Below, piece by piece: positions 1 through 5,021 of a DNA stretch of 7,953 bases (its first letter is position 1; each line of letters starts with the position of its first letter). Source of the stretch: Patescibacteria group bacterium UBA4664 (GTDB taxonomy: Bacteria > Patescibacteriota > Saccharimonadia > CAILAD01 > BJGX01); assembly GCA_943353705.1 (NCBI GenBank), contig CALRAY010000021.1:1-7953 (forward strand), given 5' to 3'. The translations under genes and the position numbers were made by a program. The notes beneath the pieces were generated by a model. It searched no databases. It saw only the letters and a list, made by a program, of their open reading frames with translations, and was not told where the DNA came from.

Positions 1-985
1 GTGGCGGTGGCGGCGGATCCTCTGGATCCTCTGGCTCTGGGTCCTCTGGATCCTCTGGCTCTGGTGGCACTGGATCCTTTTCCTTCTTAAAAAATGGGAT
101 CAGTATTGGAAAACCGAGGGGTATTTCGGTTTCACTTTTATCTATATCCGTTCGAGTTTCTTCTATTACAGGTAAAACGCATATATACGAGACATTATCT
201 ATTGTGCCAGAAATCTCGGCCGTTACATATCTTTCGTCACCGAGCAATAACATCAGTGCGGCATGCACTGCCGGAGAAACGCTACTAGGGTCTCTATTCC
301 ATTTCTTTACCATAGCGGTGGTAGATTCGTAGCCTTGTTGTGCTGCTAAGGAATTAACATATTCAATCTCTTCGGGGCTAAGCTTGTCTTCTTGAGGATT
401 AGCAAATTCAATATTGGCCTGAATGTTTTCTGAAGCAAATCTTTGCTGTATGGCTTGTTGCAGCATATCAGCCCTGCTTTTAGCTGTATTGATGTTGCTA
501 GGGTTGTCGGTAGCCATCCCCACATTGGGGTCATCCGTACTAGCGGTGTCTTCTGCCGAAGCATGGCCACTTAGCCTAATAGTAATAGGCTGACTGAGTT
601 CCTTAGCTTGATTGACTAACGCGTCAAGCTCGCTATAGTCTAGTGATTCTGGACCAACACTACCTTCATATTCCCTGGCCCAATCGGCAGGTACAGTATA
701 AGTACTCTCAATGCCTTCAGAGCTAGTAACTTTTTGTAGTCTTGGGTCGCCTGTTTTCTTGGTGTCTGTTGTCGTTACTTCATGATTGTTCTTTGTATAA
801 GACAGGGCCCCGTCATTTAAATGAATTATAGCCGCATTACCAGCGACTGTGGCCACAATGGAAGCAGCAAGTGAGCGCAATACGCTTACTCTTCGTCTAT
901 TTTTTTCAGGAAGTTCTGCATTTGGTTCTGTGTTTGGCTCTGGATTCGGCTCTGTGTTTGGGTGTGGGTTTGCTGCATTGTTCAT
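1..985 (-). CDS. Membrane-anchored protein with OmpA-like domain and proline-rich flanks (partial, C-terminus beyond left edge)
   Basis: The minus-strand frame stays open for 328 codons from ATG at 985-983 to the window edge. Residues 5-23 are rich in Pro, Asn and Glu. A basic patch (KNRRR, 28-32) precedes a moderately hydrophobic segment at about 33-56, read as a signal-anchor with the rest outside the cytoplasm. Residues about 117-195 resemble the OmpA/Pal/MotB peptidoglycan-binding fold: ITIRLSGHAS (134-143) matches the strand plus GHTD motif, and N164 to R171-A172 keeps the N-x-x-L-S-x-x-R-A spacing. ERYVTAEIS (251-259) could be the last strand (usual NRRVEI), after an unusually long insertion. 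The Arg that contacts diaminopimelate in OmpA is kept, but the GHTD Asp is Ser. The C-terminal part seen is Pro/Glu/Asp-rich and runs into a proline stretch. An in-frame ATG pair at 1048 and 1045 would add 21 residues; neither start has an SD. The OmpA-like assignment is from motif reading, moderate confidence; wall attachment or surface display is inferred. Confidence 0.72.
   Translation of the reverse strand, partial: MNNAANPHPNTEPNPEPNTEPNAELPEKNRRRVSVLRSLAASIVATVAGNAAIIHLNDGALSYTKNNHEVTTTDTKKTGDPRLQKVTSSEGIESTYTVPADWAREYEGSVGPESLDYSELDALVNQAKELSQPITIRLSGHASAEDTASTDDPNVGMATDNPSNINTAKSRADMLQQAIQQRFASENIQANIEFANPQEDKLSPEEIEYVNSLAAQQGYESTTAMVKKWNRDPSSVSPAVHAALMLLLGDERYVTAEISGTIDNVSYICVLPVIEETRTDIDKSETEIPLGFPILIPFFKKEKDPVPPEPEDPEDPEPEDPEDPPPPP
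17..64 (-). repeat. Two tandem 24-bp units encoding PEPEDPED
   Basis: On the minus strand, 64-41 and 40-17 are 24-bp copies that differ only in their last base (GAC versus GAT, both Asp). Each encodes PEPEDPED, and a proline run (CCG/CCA codons) follows to the edge. The near-identical DNA suggests recent duplication. The array may continue outside the window. Confidence 0.85.
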
Positions 986-992
986 AGAATCA

Positions 993-1021
993 ATTTTAAG
1001 ACTTAATTGTATTTTACGCAA
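993..1021 (-). promoter_or_regulatory. Candidate promoter of the OmpA-like gene
   Basis: Read on the minus strand, TTGCGT (1021-1016) is followed after 17 bp by TAAAAT (998-993), then 7 nt and the ATG at 985. The -10 matches 5 of 6 consensus bases and the -35 only 3 of 6. Initiation would fall at or just before the ATG, so the mRNA would be leaderless. This agrees with the lack of an SD. The site is moderate to weak. Confidence 0.4.
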
Positions 1022-1038
1022 ACTTTGAATACTTTTGA

Positions 1039-1067
1039 TTGACATCATAAATAAGTTATGTTATTAT
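1039..1067 (+). promoter_or_regulatory. Sigma70-type promoter of the DEAD-box helicase
   Basis: A perfect -35 TTGACA (1039-1044) is separated by 17 bp from TATTAT (1062-1067). Initiation is expected near 1074, giving a leader of about 80 nt. An ATG at 1066 lies inside the -10 box and so cannot be the start of an mRNA made here. It is the best-matching promoter in the window. Confidence 0.85.
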
Positions 1068-1087
1068 GGTGTTACAAATTAAAGATA

Positions 1088-1138
1088 ATGATGAATACCG
1101 ATATAGTTCTAACTATTACTTCGCTGTTCATCTTTTGA
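1088..1138 (+). CDS. Possible 16-codon leader ORF upstream of the helicase
   Basis: An ATG-ATG pair at 1088 opens a small frame (MMNTDIVLTITSLFIF) ending with TGA at 1136-1138, within the predicted helicase leader. Only a weak purine run (TTAAAG) lies upstream. The stop codon is the first three bases of the right arm of a hairpin next to the helicase SD, so ribosomes reading this ORF could open that hairpin. It is out of frame with the helicase. It may be chance: an open frame of this size is easily found in AT-rich DNA. Confidence 0.25.
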   Translation: MMNTDIVLTITSLFIF

Positions 1139-1142
1139 ACAG
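1124..1142 (+). promoter_or_regulatory. Leader hairpin abutting the helicase SD
   Basis: CTGTTCA (1124-1130) and TGAACAG (1136-1142) form a perfect 7-bp stem around a 5-nt loop. The right arm supplies the first two bases of AGAAAGG (1141-1147), the helicase SD, which sits 5 nt before the ATG at 1153. The SD core AAAGG stays unpaired, so the effect on translation could be positive, negative or none. Confidence 0.45.
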
Positions 1143-1152
1143 AAAGGTATTC

Positions 1153-2358
1153 ATGACATATAAATCTTTTTCTGCTTCTCGTTCGCGTAGAGGTGGCAAT
1201 CAAACTCGGTCGTTCTCAAACAATAACCGAAGAAATAACAGAGGCCGAACTTATATCGACCCAACTAAATTTATCAACAAAGCAGTAGCTCAAATTGATA
1301 GAGTTGAGTTTGTCCCGGTTCATAAGTTTAGCGACTTTGGGTTCGTAAAGGATCTAGAGCTAAATATAGCCAAGAATGGGCTTGAACACCCAACTTCCAT
1401 TCAGGATGGTGCAATTAAGCCAATCCTAGAAGGTAGAGACGTAATTGGCTTGGCCAATACTGGTACCGGCAAGACTGCAGCTTTTGTATTGCCTATAATC
1501 CAAAGACTTAAGGCATCGCAAGATCAGAAGGCCGTATTGATTATGGCTCCTACTCGCGAGCTGGCATTGCAAATTGATGATCAATTTAAATTATTTGCAG
1601 CTGACCTAAGACTTTACTCTGCACTATGTGTTGGTGGAGTTAACATGCAAAAACAAATTCGCGATTTACGTAGACGCCCACAGGTAATAATCGGAACACC
1701 AGGTAGATTAAAAGACCTTATGCGACAGCGCGAGCTTAAATTGCAATTCGTTACTACTTTGGTATTAGATGAAGCTGACCGTATGCTCGATATGGGATTC
1801 TTGCCAGATATTAAAGATATACTATCTGAGCTCCCAGAAGAGCGACAGTCTTTGTGCTTTAGCGCAACAATCACCCCTCAAATCCAAGGCTTACTAGATA
1901 ATATGCTTAAAGACCCTGTTACTGTTTCGGTGCGAACCCGCGAAACTAGCGAACATATCGAACAGGATGTTATTAGAGCTCGATCTAAGGATGATAAAGT
2001 CAGAATTCTTAATGAACTCTTAAATGATGATGAATTCGAAAAAGTGCTTGTATTCGGTGAGACTAAATTCGGTGTTCAAAAATTAGCCGATAGCTTAACT
2101 AGGGCAGGTTTGCCAGCTGAAGCAATTCATGGCAACAAATCACAGCCACAACGCCAGAGAGCTCTACGTAGCTTCCGAGATGGCAAAGTTGGTATTCTAG
2201 TAGCAACTGATGTAGCTGCACGTGGCCTTGATATTCCTAATGTATCTCATGTCATTAACTTCGATCAGCCCGGAAACTATGAAGATTACATTCATAGAAT
2301 CGGACGAACTGGTCGAGCTGGTAAGACCGGTAAGGCATTGACCTTTATAGCCGGCTAA
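1153..2358 (+). CDS. DEAD-box ATP-dependent RNA helicase (RhlE/CsdA-like)
   Basis: This 401-residue protein unwinds or remodels RNA in the cytoplasm using ATP, likely in ribosome assembly or mRNA turnover. All core motifs are present: Q motif region with F62 and Q84, motif I ANTGTGKT (101-108), Ia APTRELA (132-138), GG (161-162), Ib TPGR (182-185), II DEAD (206-209), III SAT (237-239), V ATDVAARGLD (351-360) and VI HRIGRTGR (381-388). Residues 8-32 form an Arg/Gly/Asn/Ser-rich head, likely an RNA-binding tail. The protein stops just after motif VI, with none of the C-terminal extension of CsdA or RhlB. The start at 1153 is chosen because AGAAAGG lies 5 nt upstream; the longer frame from 1066 begins inside the promoter -10. 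It appears monocistronic, closed by a terminator at 2396-2431. The family is certain; the subfamily and RNA substrate are not. Confidence 0.96.
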   Translation: MTYKSFSASRSRRGGNQTRSFSNNNRRNNRGRTYIDPTKFINKAVAQIDRVEFVPVHKFSDFGFVKDLELNIAKNGLEHPTSIQDGAIKPILEGRDVIGLANTGTGKTAAFVLPIIQRLKASQDQKAVLIMAPTRELALQIDDQFKLFAADLRLYSALCVGGVNMQKQIRDLRRRPQVIIGTPGRLKDLMRQRELKLQFVTTLVLDEADRMLDMGFLPDIKDILSELPEERQSLCFSATITPQIQGLLDNMLKDPVTVSVRTRETSEHIEQDVIRARSKDDKVRILNELLNDDEFEKVLVFGETKFGVQKLADSLTRAGLPAEAIHGNKSQPQRQRALRSFRDGKVGILVATDVAARGLDIPNVSHVINFDQPGNYEDYIHRIGRTGRAGKTGKALTFIAG

Positions 2359-2367
2359 CAGGCAATA

Positions 2368-2385
2368 TAGCCAAGTATTTGGCTA
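2368..2385 (+). repeat. Inverted repeat after the helicase gene
   Basis: TAGCCAA (2368-2374) and TTGGCTA (2379-2385) form a perfect 7-bp stem with a GTAT loop, 10 bp after the helicase stop and just before the terminator. It has no T-run of its own. It may protect the mRNA 3' end or assist termination. Confidence 0.55.
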
Positions 2386-2395
2386 GTTCAAATAG

Positions 2396-2431
2396 CAAAC
2401 ACCTGAGCAATTAAGCCGGGTGTTTGTTTTT
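2396..2431 (+). terminator. Intrinsic terminator of the helicase unit
   Basis: CAAACACC (2396-2403) pairs perfectly with GGTGTTTG (2419-2426), an 8-bp stem with a 15-nt loop. It is followed at once by five T and, after a short AT stretch, by a second T-run. It separates the helicase from the exonuclease unit. Confidence 0.85.
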
Positions 2432-2488
2432 ATATACTTTTTTAAATATCTCAATAGATTAACCCAGGCTAGTAGCCAGATTGCTTTC

Positions 2489-2497
2489 TGTTATAAT
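2489..2497 (+). promoter_or_regulatory. Extended -10 promoter of the exonuclease unit
   Basis: TGTTATAAT (2489-2497) is a TGn extended -10 with a perfect TATAAT hexamer. No good -35 lies at the usual distance, as is common for extended -10 promoters. The ATG at 2504 begins 6 nt after the hexamer, so transcription would start at or within a base or two of the start codon. A small inverted repeat, GGCTAGTAGCC (2467-2477), lies in the usual -35 area and could be an operator. Confidence 0.7.
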
Positions 2498-2503
2498 GGG
2501 GAC

Positions 2504-3226
2504 ATGAATAAAAAACGATTAGTATTTGATATAGAGATGGTTGGCGAGGATTTCGATAAGTTCGATGATGCCACCAAAAAAGACCTTAGCAAAAAATTGC
2601 CCGATGCCAAAAAAGACCCTGACGGATACGAACGGGCACTAAAGGACCTAAAGCAAAACCTAGTATTTAGTCCATTGACGGGCAGAATTATAGCCATAGG
2701 CGTTTACGACCTAGACGAGGAGAAGGGGGCGGTTTACTATGACACTAATGGCGTGGGGGCTGACGATATAGAAGAGGGCGGAATTAAGTATGTTGCAATG
2801 AATGAGGCCGAGATGCTTACTAAGTTCTGGGGACTAGCTGAAATTACCGATGAGTTTATTAGCTTCTTTGGACGCCGCGCAGATGTTCCATATATGATGA
2901 TTCGTTCAGCTGTACATGGTATTAGGCCTAGCAAGGATTTGGTTAGTAACAGATACAATTCAACCGGGTTAAGAGGTGCAACACACCATGATTTGTTTGA
3001 TTTGCTGACATTCTACGGAGGGGCAATGTTTAAAGGTAGTTTGCATCGCTGGTGCCGGGCATTTGGTATTAAAAGCCCCAAAGAGTCCGGAATGGATGGT
3101 AGCGATGTAGGTCCGGCCTATGAGTCTGGTAAGTATCTGGAGATTGCCAAATACAATGCTGAGGATTTATTTGCCACTGGTAAATTATTCCAGTATTGGG
3201 ATCAATACCTGAGACCAAAAGTTTAA
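2504..3226 (+). CDS. DEDDy 3'-5' exonuclease related to the PolB proofreading domain
   Basis: The 240-residue protein is a stand-alone exonuclease of the predicted PolB-exonuclease family (COG3298/DNA_pol_B_exo2 type), expected to remove nucleotides from DNA 3' ends with two metal ions. ExoI is LVFDIE (D9, E11). ExoII lies in FFGRRADVP (D127), where related proteins usually have NGRGFDLP. ExoIII is YNAEDLFATGKLF with Y217 and D221, the Y-x-x-x-D signature of DEDDy enzymes. H161-D166 fits the helix after ExoII. No polymerase domain follows, and length is normal. The frame is open upstream to 2420, but that start lies within the terminator stem; 2504 is chosen because the promoter -10 ends 6 nt before it. 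It heads a unit with the peroxiredoxin 15 bp downstream. A role in repair or proofreading is inferred. Confidence 0.88.
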   Translation: MNKKRLVFDIEMVGEDFDKFDDATKKDLSKKLPDAKKDPDGYERALKDLKQNLVFSPLTGRIIAIGVYDLDEEKGAVYYDTNGVGADDIEEGGIKYVAMNEAEMLTKFWGLAEITDEFISFFGRRADVPYMMIRSAVHGIRPSKDLVSNRYNSTGLRGATHHDLFDLLTFYGGAMFKGSLHRWCRAFGIKSPKESGMDGSDVGPAYESGKYLEIAKYNAEDLFATGKLFQYWDQYLRPKV

Positions 3227-3241
3227 ATAATAGGAGCAATC

Positions 3242-3712
3242 ATGCAATTACAGGCAGGCGATAAAGCACCAAAATTTGAACTCCTAGACCAAGATAGTAA
3301 AATGCATAATCTAGAAAGCCTGAAAGGCCAGATGACGCTTATATATTTTTACCCAAGAGATGAGACTCCTGGCTGTACGGCTCAGGCTTGTTCTTTGCGC
3401 GATAATTTTGAAGAATTACAGCATATGGGCGTAGGGGTTATTGGGGTAAGCAAGGATGAGGTTAGTAGCCATATTAAATTCAAGCAAAAGCACAAATTAC
3501 CATTTGACATACTATCGGATCCAGAGCACCAAATGATTGAAAGTTATGGAGCTTGGCAAGAGCGAAGCATGTACGGGCGTAAGTTTTTTGGAACACAACG
3601 CTCGGCTGTTATGGTGGGGCCAGATTTGAAAATAGTAGCAGTCTGGAATAAGATTCAGCCCCTTAAGACAGTTCCAGAAGTAAAAAAATGGCTTACAGAA
3701 AATAATTATTAG
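3242..3712 (+). CDS. bcp: Thiol peroxidase, Bcp/PrxQ-type peroxiredoxin
   Basis: This 156-residue cytoplasmic peroxiredoxin reduces hydrogen peroxide and organic hydroperoxides. The active site PRDETPGCTAQAC places the peroxidatic Cys at C45 and the resolving Cys at C50, the C-x4-C spacing of PrxQ enzymes. T42 and P43 precede C45, and R120 in GTQRSAVMV is the usual catalytic Arg. The length is typical. An SD (AGGAG, 3232-3236) lies 5 nt before the ATG. It sits 15 bp after the exonuclease and 3 bp before the methyltransferase, so the three are probably co-transcribed. The reductant (thioredoxin or similar) is not encoded in view. Confidence 0.95.
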   Translation: MQLQAGDKAPKFELLDQDSKMHNLESLKGQMTLIYFYPRDETPGCTAQACSLRDNFEELQHMGVGVIGVSKDEVSSHIKFKQKHKLPFDILSDPEHQMIESYGAWQERSMYGRKFFGTQRSAVMVGPDLKIVAVWNKIQPLKTVPEVKKWLTENNY

Positions 3713-3715
3713 ATT

Positions 3716-4198
3716 ATGATTTTATTTTGGATAATATTTATAATTTTATTTTTATCTTTTGGCGTTATTGTATTTATTGGTGCCCCATATGTTCCAAGCA
3801 GGATTGCAGATGATATTAAATTATTCGATGAGCTTAATTTAAAAAAAGGCTCAGTGGTTGTGGATCTGGGCAGTGGCGACGGTAAAGTGTTGGTTGAGGC
3901 GTCCAAGAGAGGTTTGGTGGCAGTTGGATATGAATTAAACCCTTTCTTGTATTTAGTGTCGCGCTTTAGGCTCCGTAAATACCCCAAGTCCAAGGTTTAT
4001 CTAGGAAATTACTGGTCGGCGGATTTGTCTAGGGCGAATTTAGTCTTTGTTTTTTCGGCAGCTCCTTTTATGGAAAGAATATACAGCCTACTCAAAAATC
4101 AACTTAAAAAAGGCAGCTATGTGGCATCGTACGCATTTAGTTTCGAGGGTGTTAAAATCCACAAAAAGATTGAGCCGATAAATCTCTATAGGTTTTGA
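3716..4198 (+). CDS. Membrane-anchored class I SAM methyltransferase, FAM173/ATPSCKMT-like
   Basis: The 160-residue protein begins with a hydrophobic segment (residues 2-21) and then GAPYVPS. A Rossmann SAM-binding domain follows: motif I VVDLGSGDGKV (48-58), then VAVGYELNP (68-76) whose acidic residue should bind the SAM ribose. The order (membrane helix, P-[YF]-VP, short helix, LGSGDG, GYELNP, aromatic/Arg helix) matches, as I recall it, the FAM173 lysine methyltransferases, which modify mitochondrial ATP synthase subunit c and the ADP/ATP carrier. The C-terminal I-x-x-INLYRF would be the last strand, so it seems complete though short. No SD; the ATG is 3 bp after the bcp stop, suggesting translational coupling. 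Methyltransferase fold is confident; protein-lysine specificity and membrane substrate are inference. Confidence 0.82.
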   Translation: MILFWIIFIILFLSFGVIVFIGAPYVPSRIADDIKLFDELNLKKGSVVVDLGSGDGKVLVEASKRGLVAVGYELNPFLYLVSRFRLRKYPKSKVYLGNYWSADLSRANLVFVFSAAPFMERIYSLLKNQLKKGSYVASYAFSFEGVKIHKKIEPINLYRF

Positions 4199-4223
4199 GC
4201 TCATAGAGCATATGTAGTACAAT
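4195..4223 (+). promoter_or_regulatory. Candidate promoter at the start of the 281-bp gap
   Basis: TTGAGC (4195-4200, 4 of 6 bases) and TACAAT (4218-4223, 5 of 6) are 17 bp apart; an overlapping TATAAT lies at 4223-4228. Transcription from about 4230 would give ahpC a roughly 250-nt leader or a separate small RNA. Weak to moderate evidence. Confidence 0.4.
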
Positions 4224-4309
4224 ATAATCACGCTAGAATTACAGCAAATTAAAATACAAAGAGCTATATACTTACTCGTGCGAAGTGCACAGCCAGAGTA
4301 GAATCTGGA

Positions 4310-4333
4310 ATTCAGTATTCAGTATTCAGTATT
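4310..4333 (+). repeat. Heptamer tandem repeat (ATTCAGT, 3.4 copies)
   Basis: ATTCAGT occurs at 4310-4316, 4317-4323 and 4324-4330, followed by a partial ATT. The copies are perfect. Short perfect repeats can change copy number by slippage; this one lies about 150 bp upstream of ahpC. Confidence 0.9.
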
Positions 4334-4466
4334 ACTCTTAATAATAAATGTTTATAAGCACGCCCACTCCATAGATTACGCTAACGCCCGCAACGACTAA
4401 TCCGCGGCATTATCTAAGCAATCGACTGGCATGTAGCGAATAAACGCATCAAATTAATCATTAATT

Positions 4467-4473
4467 AAAGGAG
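4467..4473 (+). promoter_or_regulatory. Strong ribosome binding site of ahpC
   Basis: AAAGGAG lies 6 nt upstream of the ATG at 4480, the best SD in the window. It contrasts with several neighbours that have none and suggests high expression from a leadered mRNA. Confidence 0.85.
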
Positions 4474-4479
4474 AAAATA

Positions 4480-5010
4480 ATGTTAAGACTTGATCAGCCG
4501 GCGCCAACCTTTAAACAGGCAGCCTACCAAAAGGGCGTAGATGGTGATTTTACAGAAATCGACCTGGAAGACTACAAAGGAAAGTGGGTAGTACTTTTCT
4601 TTTACCCAAGAGATTTCACATTCGTCTGTCCTACCGAAATCCAAGGATTTGCTAAGCACGAAAAAGCTTTCGAAGAAGTTAATACTAAGATTTTAGCAGC
4701 TAGTACTGATAGCGTGAATTCGCACAAGGCTTGGTTTGAACGAGATCTGCAGGAAGTTGAATATCCAATTCTTGCCGATCCTACTCAAGAACTATCTCGC
4801 GCTTATGGCGTCTACAATGAAGAACGCGGCGAATCAGAACGAGGGCTATTTATAATCGACCCAGAAGGTAATCTAAGATATTTACTATTTTCAGATGATA
4901 ATGTAGGTAGAAGTGTAGAAGAAACTCTACGAGTAGTTAAGGCTCTTCAGACGGGCGGTAAATGCCCAATTGATTGGCAGCCGGGCGAAGCTAATTTAAA
5001 ACCAGAATAG
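4480..5010 (+). CDS. ahpC: AhpC/Prx1-type 2-Cys peroxiredoxin
   Basis: This 176-residue enzyme reduces hydrogen peroxide, alkyl hydroperoxides and probably peroxynitrite. The peroxidatic Cys is C50 in FTFVCPTE and the resolving Cys is C162 in GGKCPIDWQPGE, the hallmark pair of typical 2-Cys peroxiredoxins that resolve between subunits. T47 and R121 complete the active site. Neither a GGLG loop nor a C-terminal YF motif is seen, so it should resist over-oxidation like other robust bacterial forms. No AhpF or thioredoxin reductase is in view; the electron donor is unknown. It differs in subfamily from the Bcp-type protein 770 bp upstream. A membrane protein gene starts 11 bp downstream, likely in the same transcript. 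Confidence 0.95.
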   Translation: MLRLDQPAPTFKQAAYQKGVDGDFTEIDLEDYKGKWVVLFFYPRDFTFVCPTEIQGFAKHEKAFEEVNTKILAASTDSVNSHKAWFERDLQEVEYPILADPTQELSRAYGVYNEERGESERGLFIIDPEGNLRYLLFSDDNVGRSVEETLRVVKALQTGGKCPIDWQPGEANLKPE

Positions 5011-5021
5011 GGAGTACAATA

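Larger units (their letters stand above)
4199..4479 (+). other. 281-bp gene-free region before ahpC
   Basis: No coding frame of note lies here on either strand, and no tRNA (no GTTCRA arm in a cloverleaf) or recognisable tmRNA, RNase P or SRP RNA consensus. It holds a candidate promoter at its left end, a stem (TACTC 4273-4277 with GAGTA 4296-4300, enclosing GTGC/GCAC at 4278-4281 and 4287-4290), a heptamer repeat at 4310-4333 and a relatively GC-rich part at about 4360-4415. The right end carries the ahpC ribosome binding site. An RNA gene or regulatory leader is possible but unproven. Confidence 0.6.

Noticed and set aside
15..77. Repeated GGATCC sites suggesting a cloning linker or vector artefact
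   Set aside because: They are the Glu-Asp-Pro codon junctions (GAG GAT CCA) of an in-frame coding repeat that joins smoothly to a long natural ORF.
3..332. Plus-strand open frame with a Gly/Ser-rich head at the left edge
   Set aside because: It is antisense to the 328-codon minus-strand gene; the Gly/Ser run is the complement of the Pro/Glu/Asp repeats and the rest lacks any domain pattern.
346..570. Minus-strand 74-codon frame
   Set aside because: It is a shadow in another frame of the OmpA-like gene on the same strand.
1066..1152. 29-residue N-terminal extension of the helicase from ATG 1066
   Set aside because: ATG 1066 lies in the -10 box of the promoter, has no SD, and the extension does not resemble helicase sequence; 1153 has a good SD.
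2420..2503. Upstream extension of the exonuclease frame to 2420
   Set aside because: The extension begins inside the terminator stem and crosses the promoter; the protein family begins near the ExoI strand that follows 2504.
4196..4198. Recoded TGA (Gly) as in Gracilibacteria
   Set aside because: TGA here and at 6798-6800 ends complete proteins at sensible lengths, and no in-frame TGA occurs inside the assigned genes.
4199..4479. tRNA, tmRNA or RNase P RNA in the gap
   Set aside because: No T-arm, CCA end or conserved core of these RNAs could be found on either strand.
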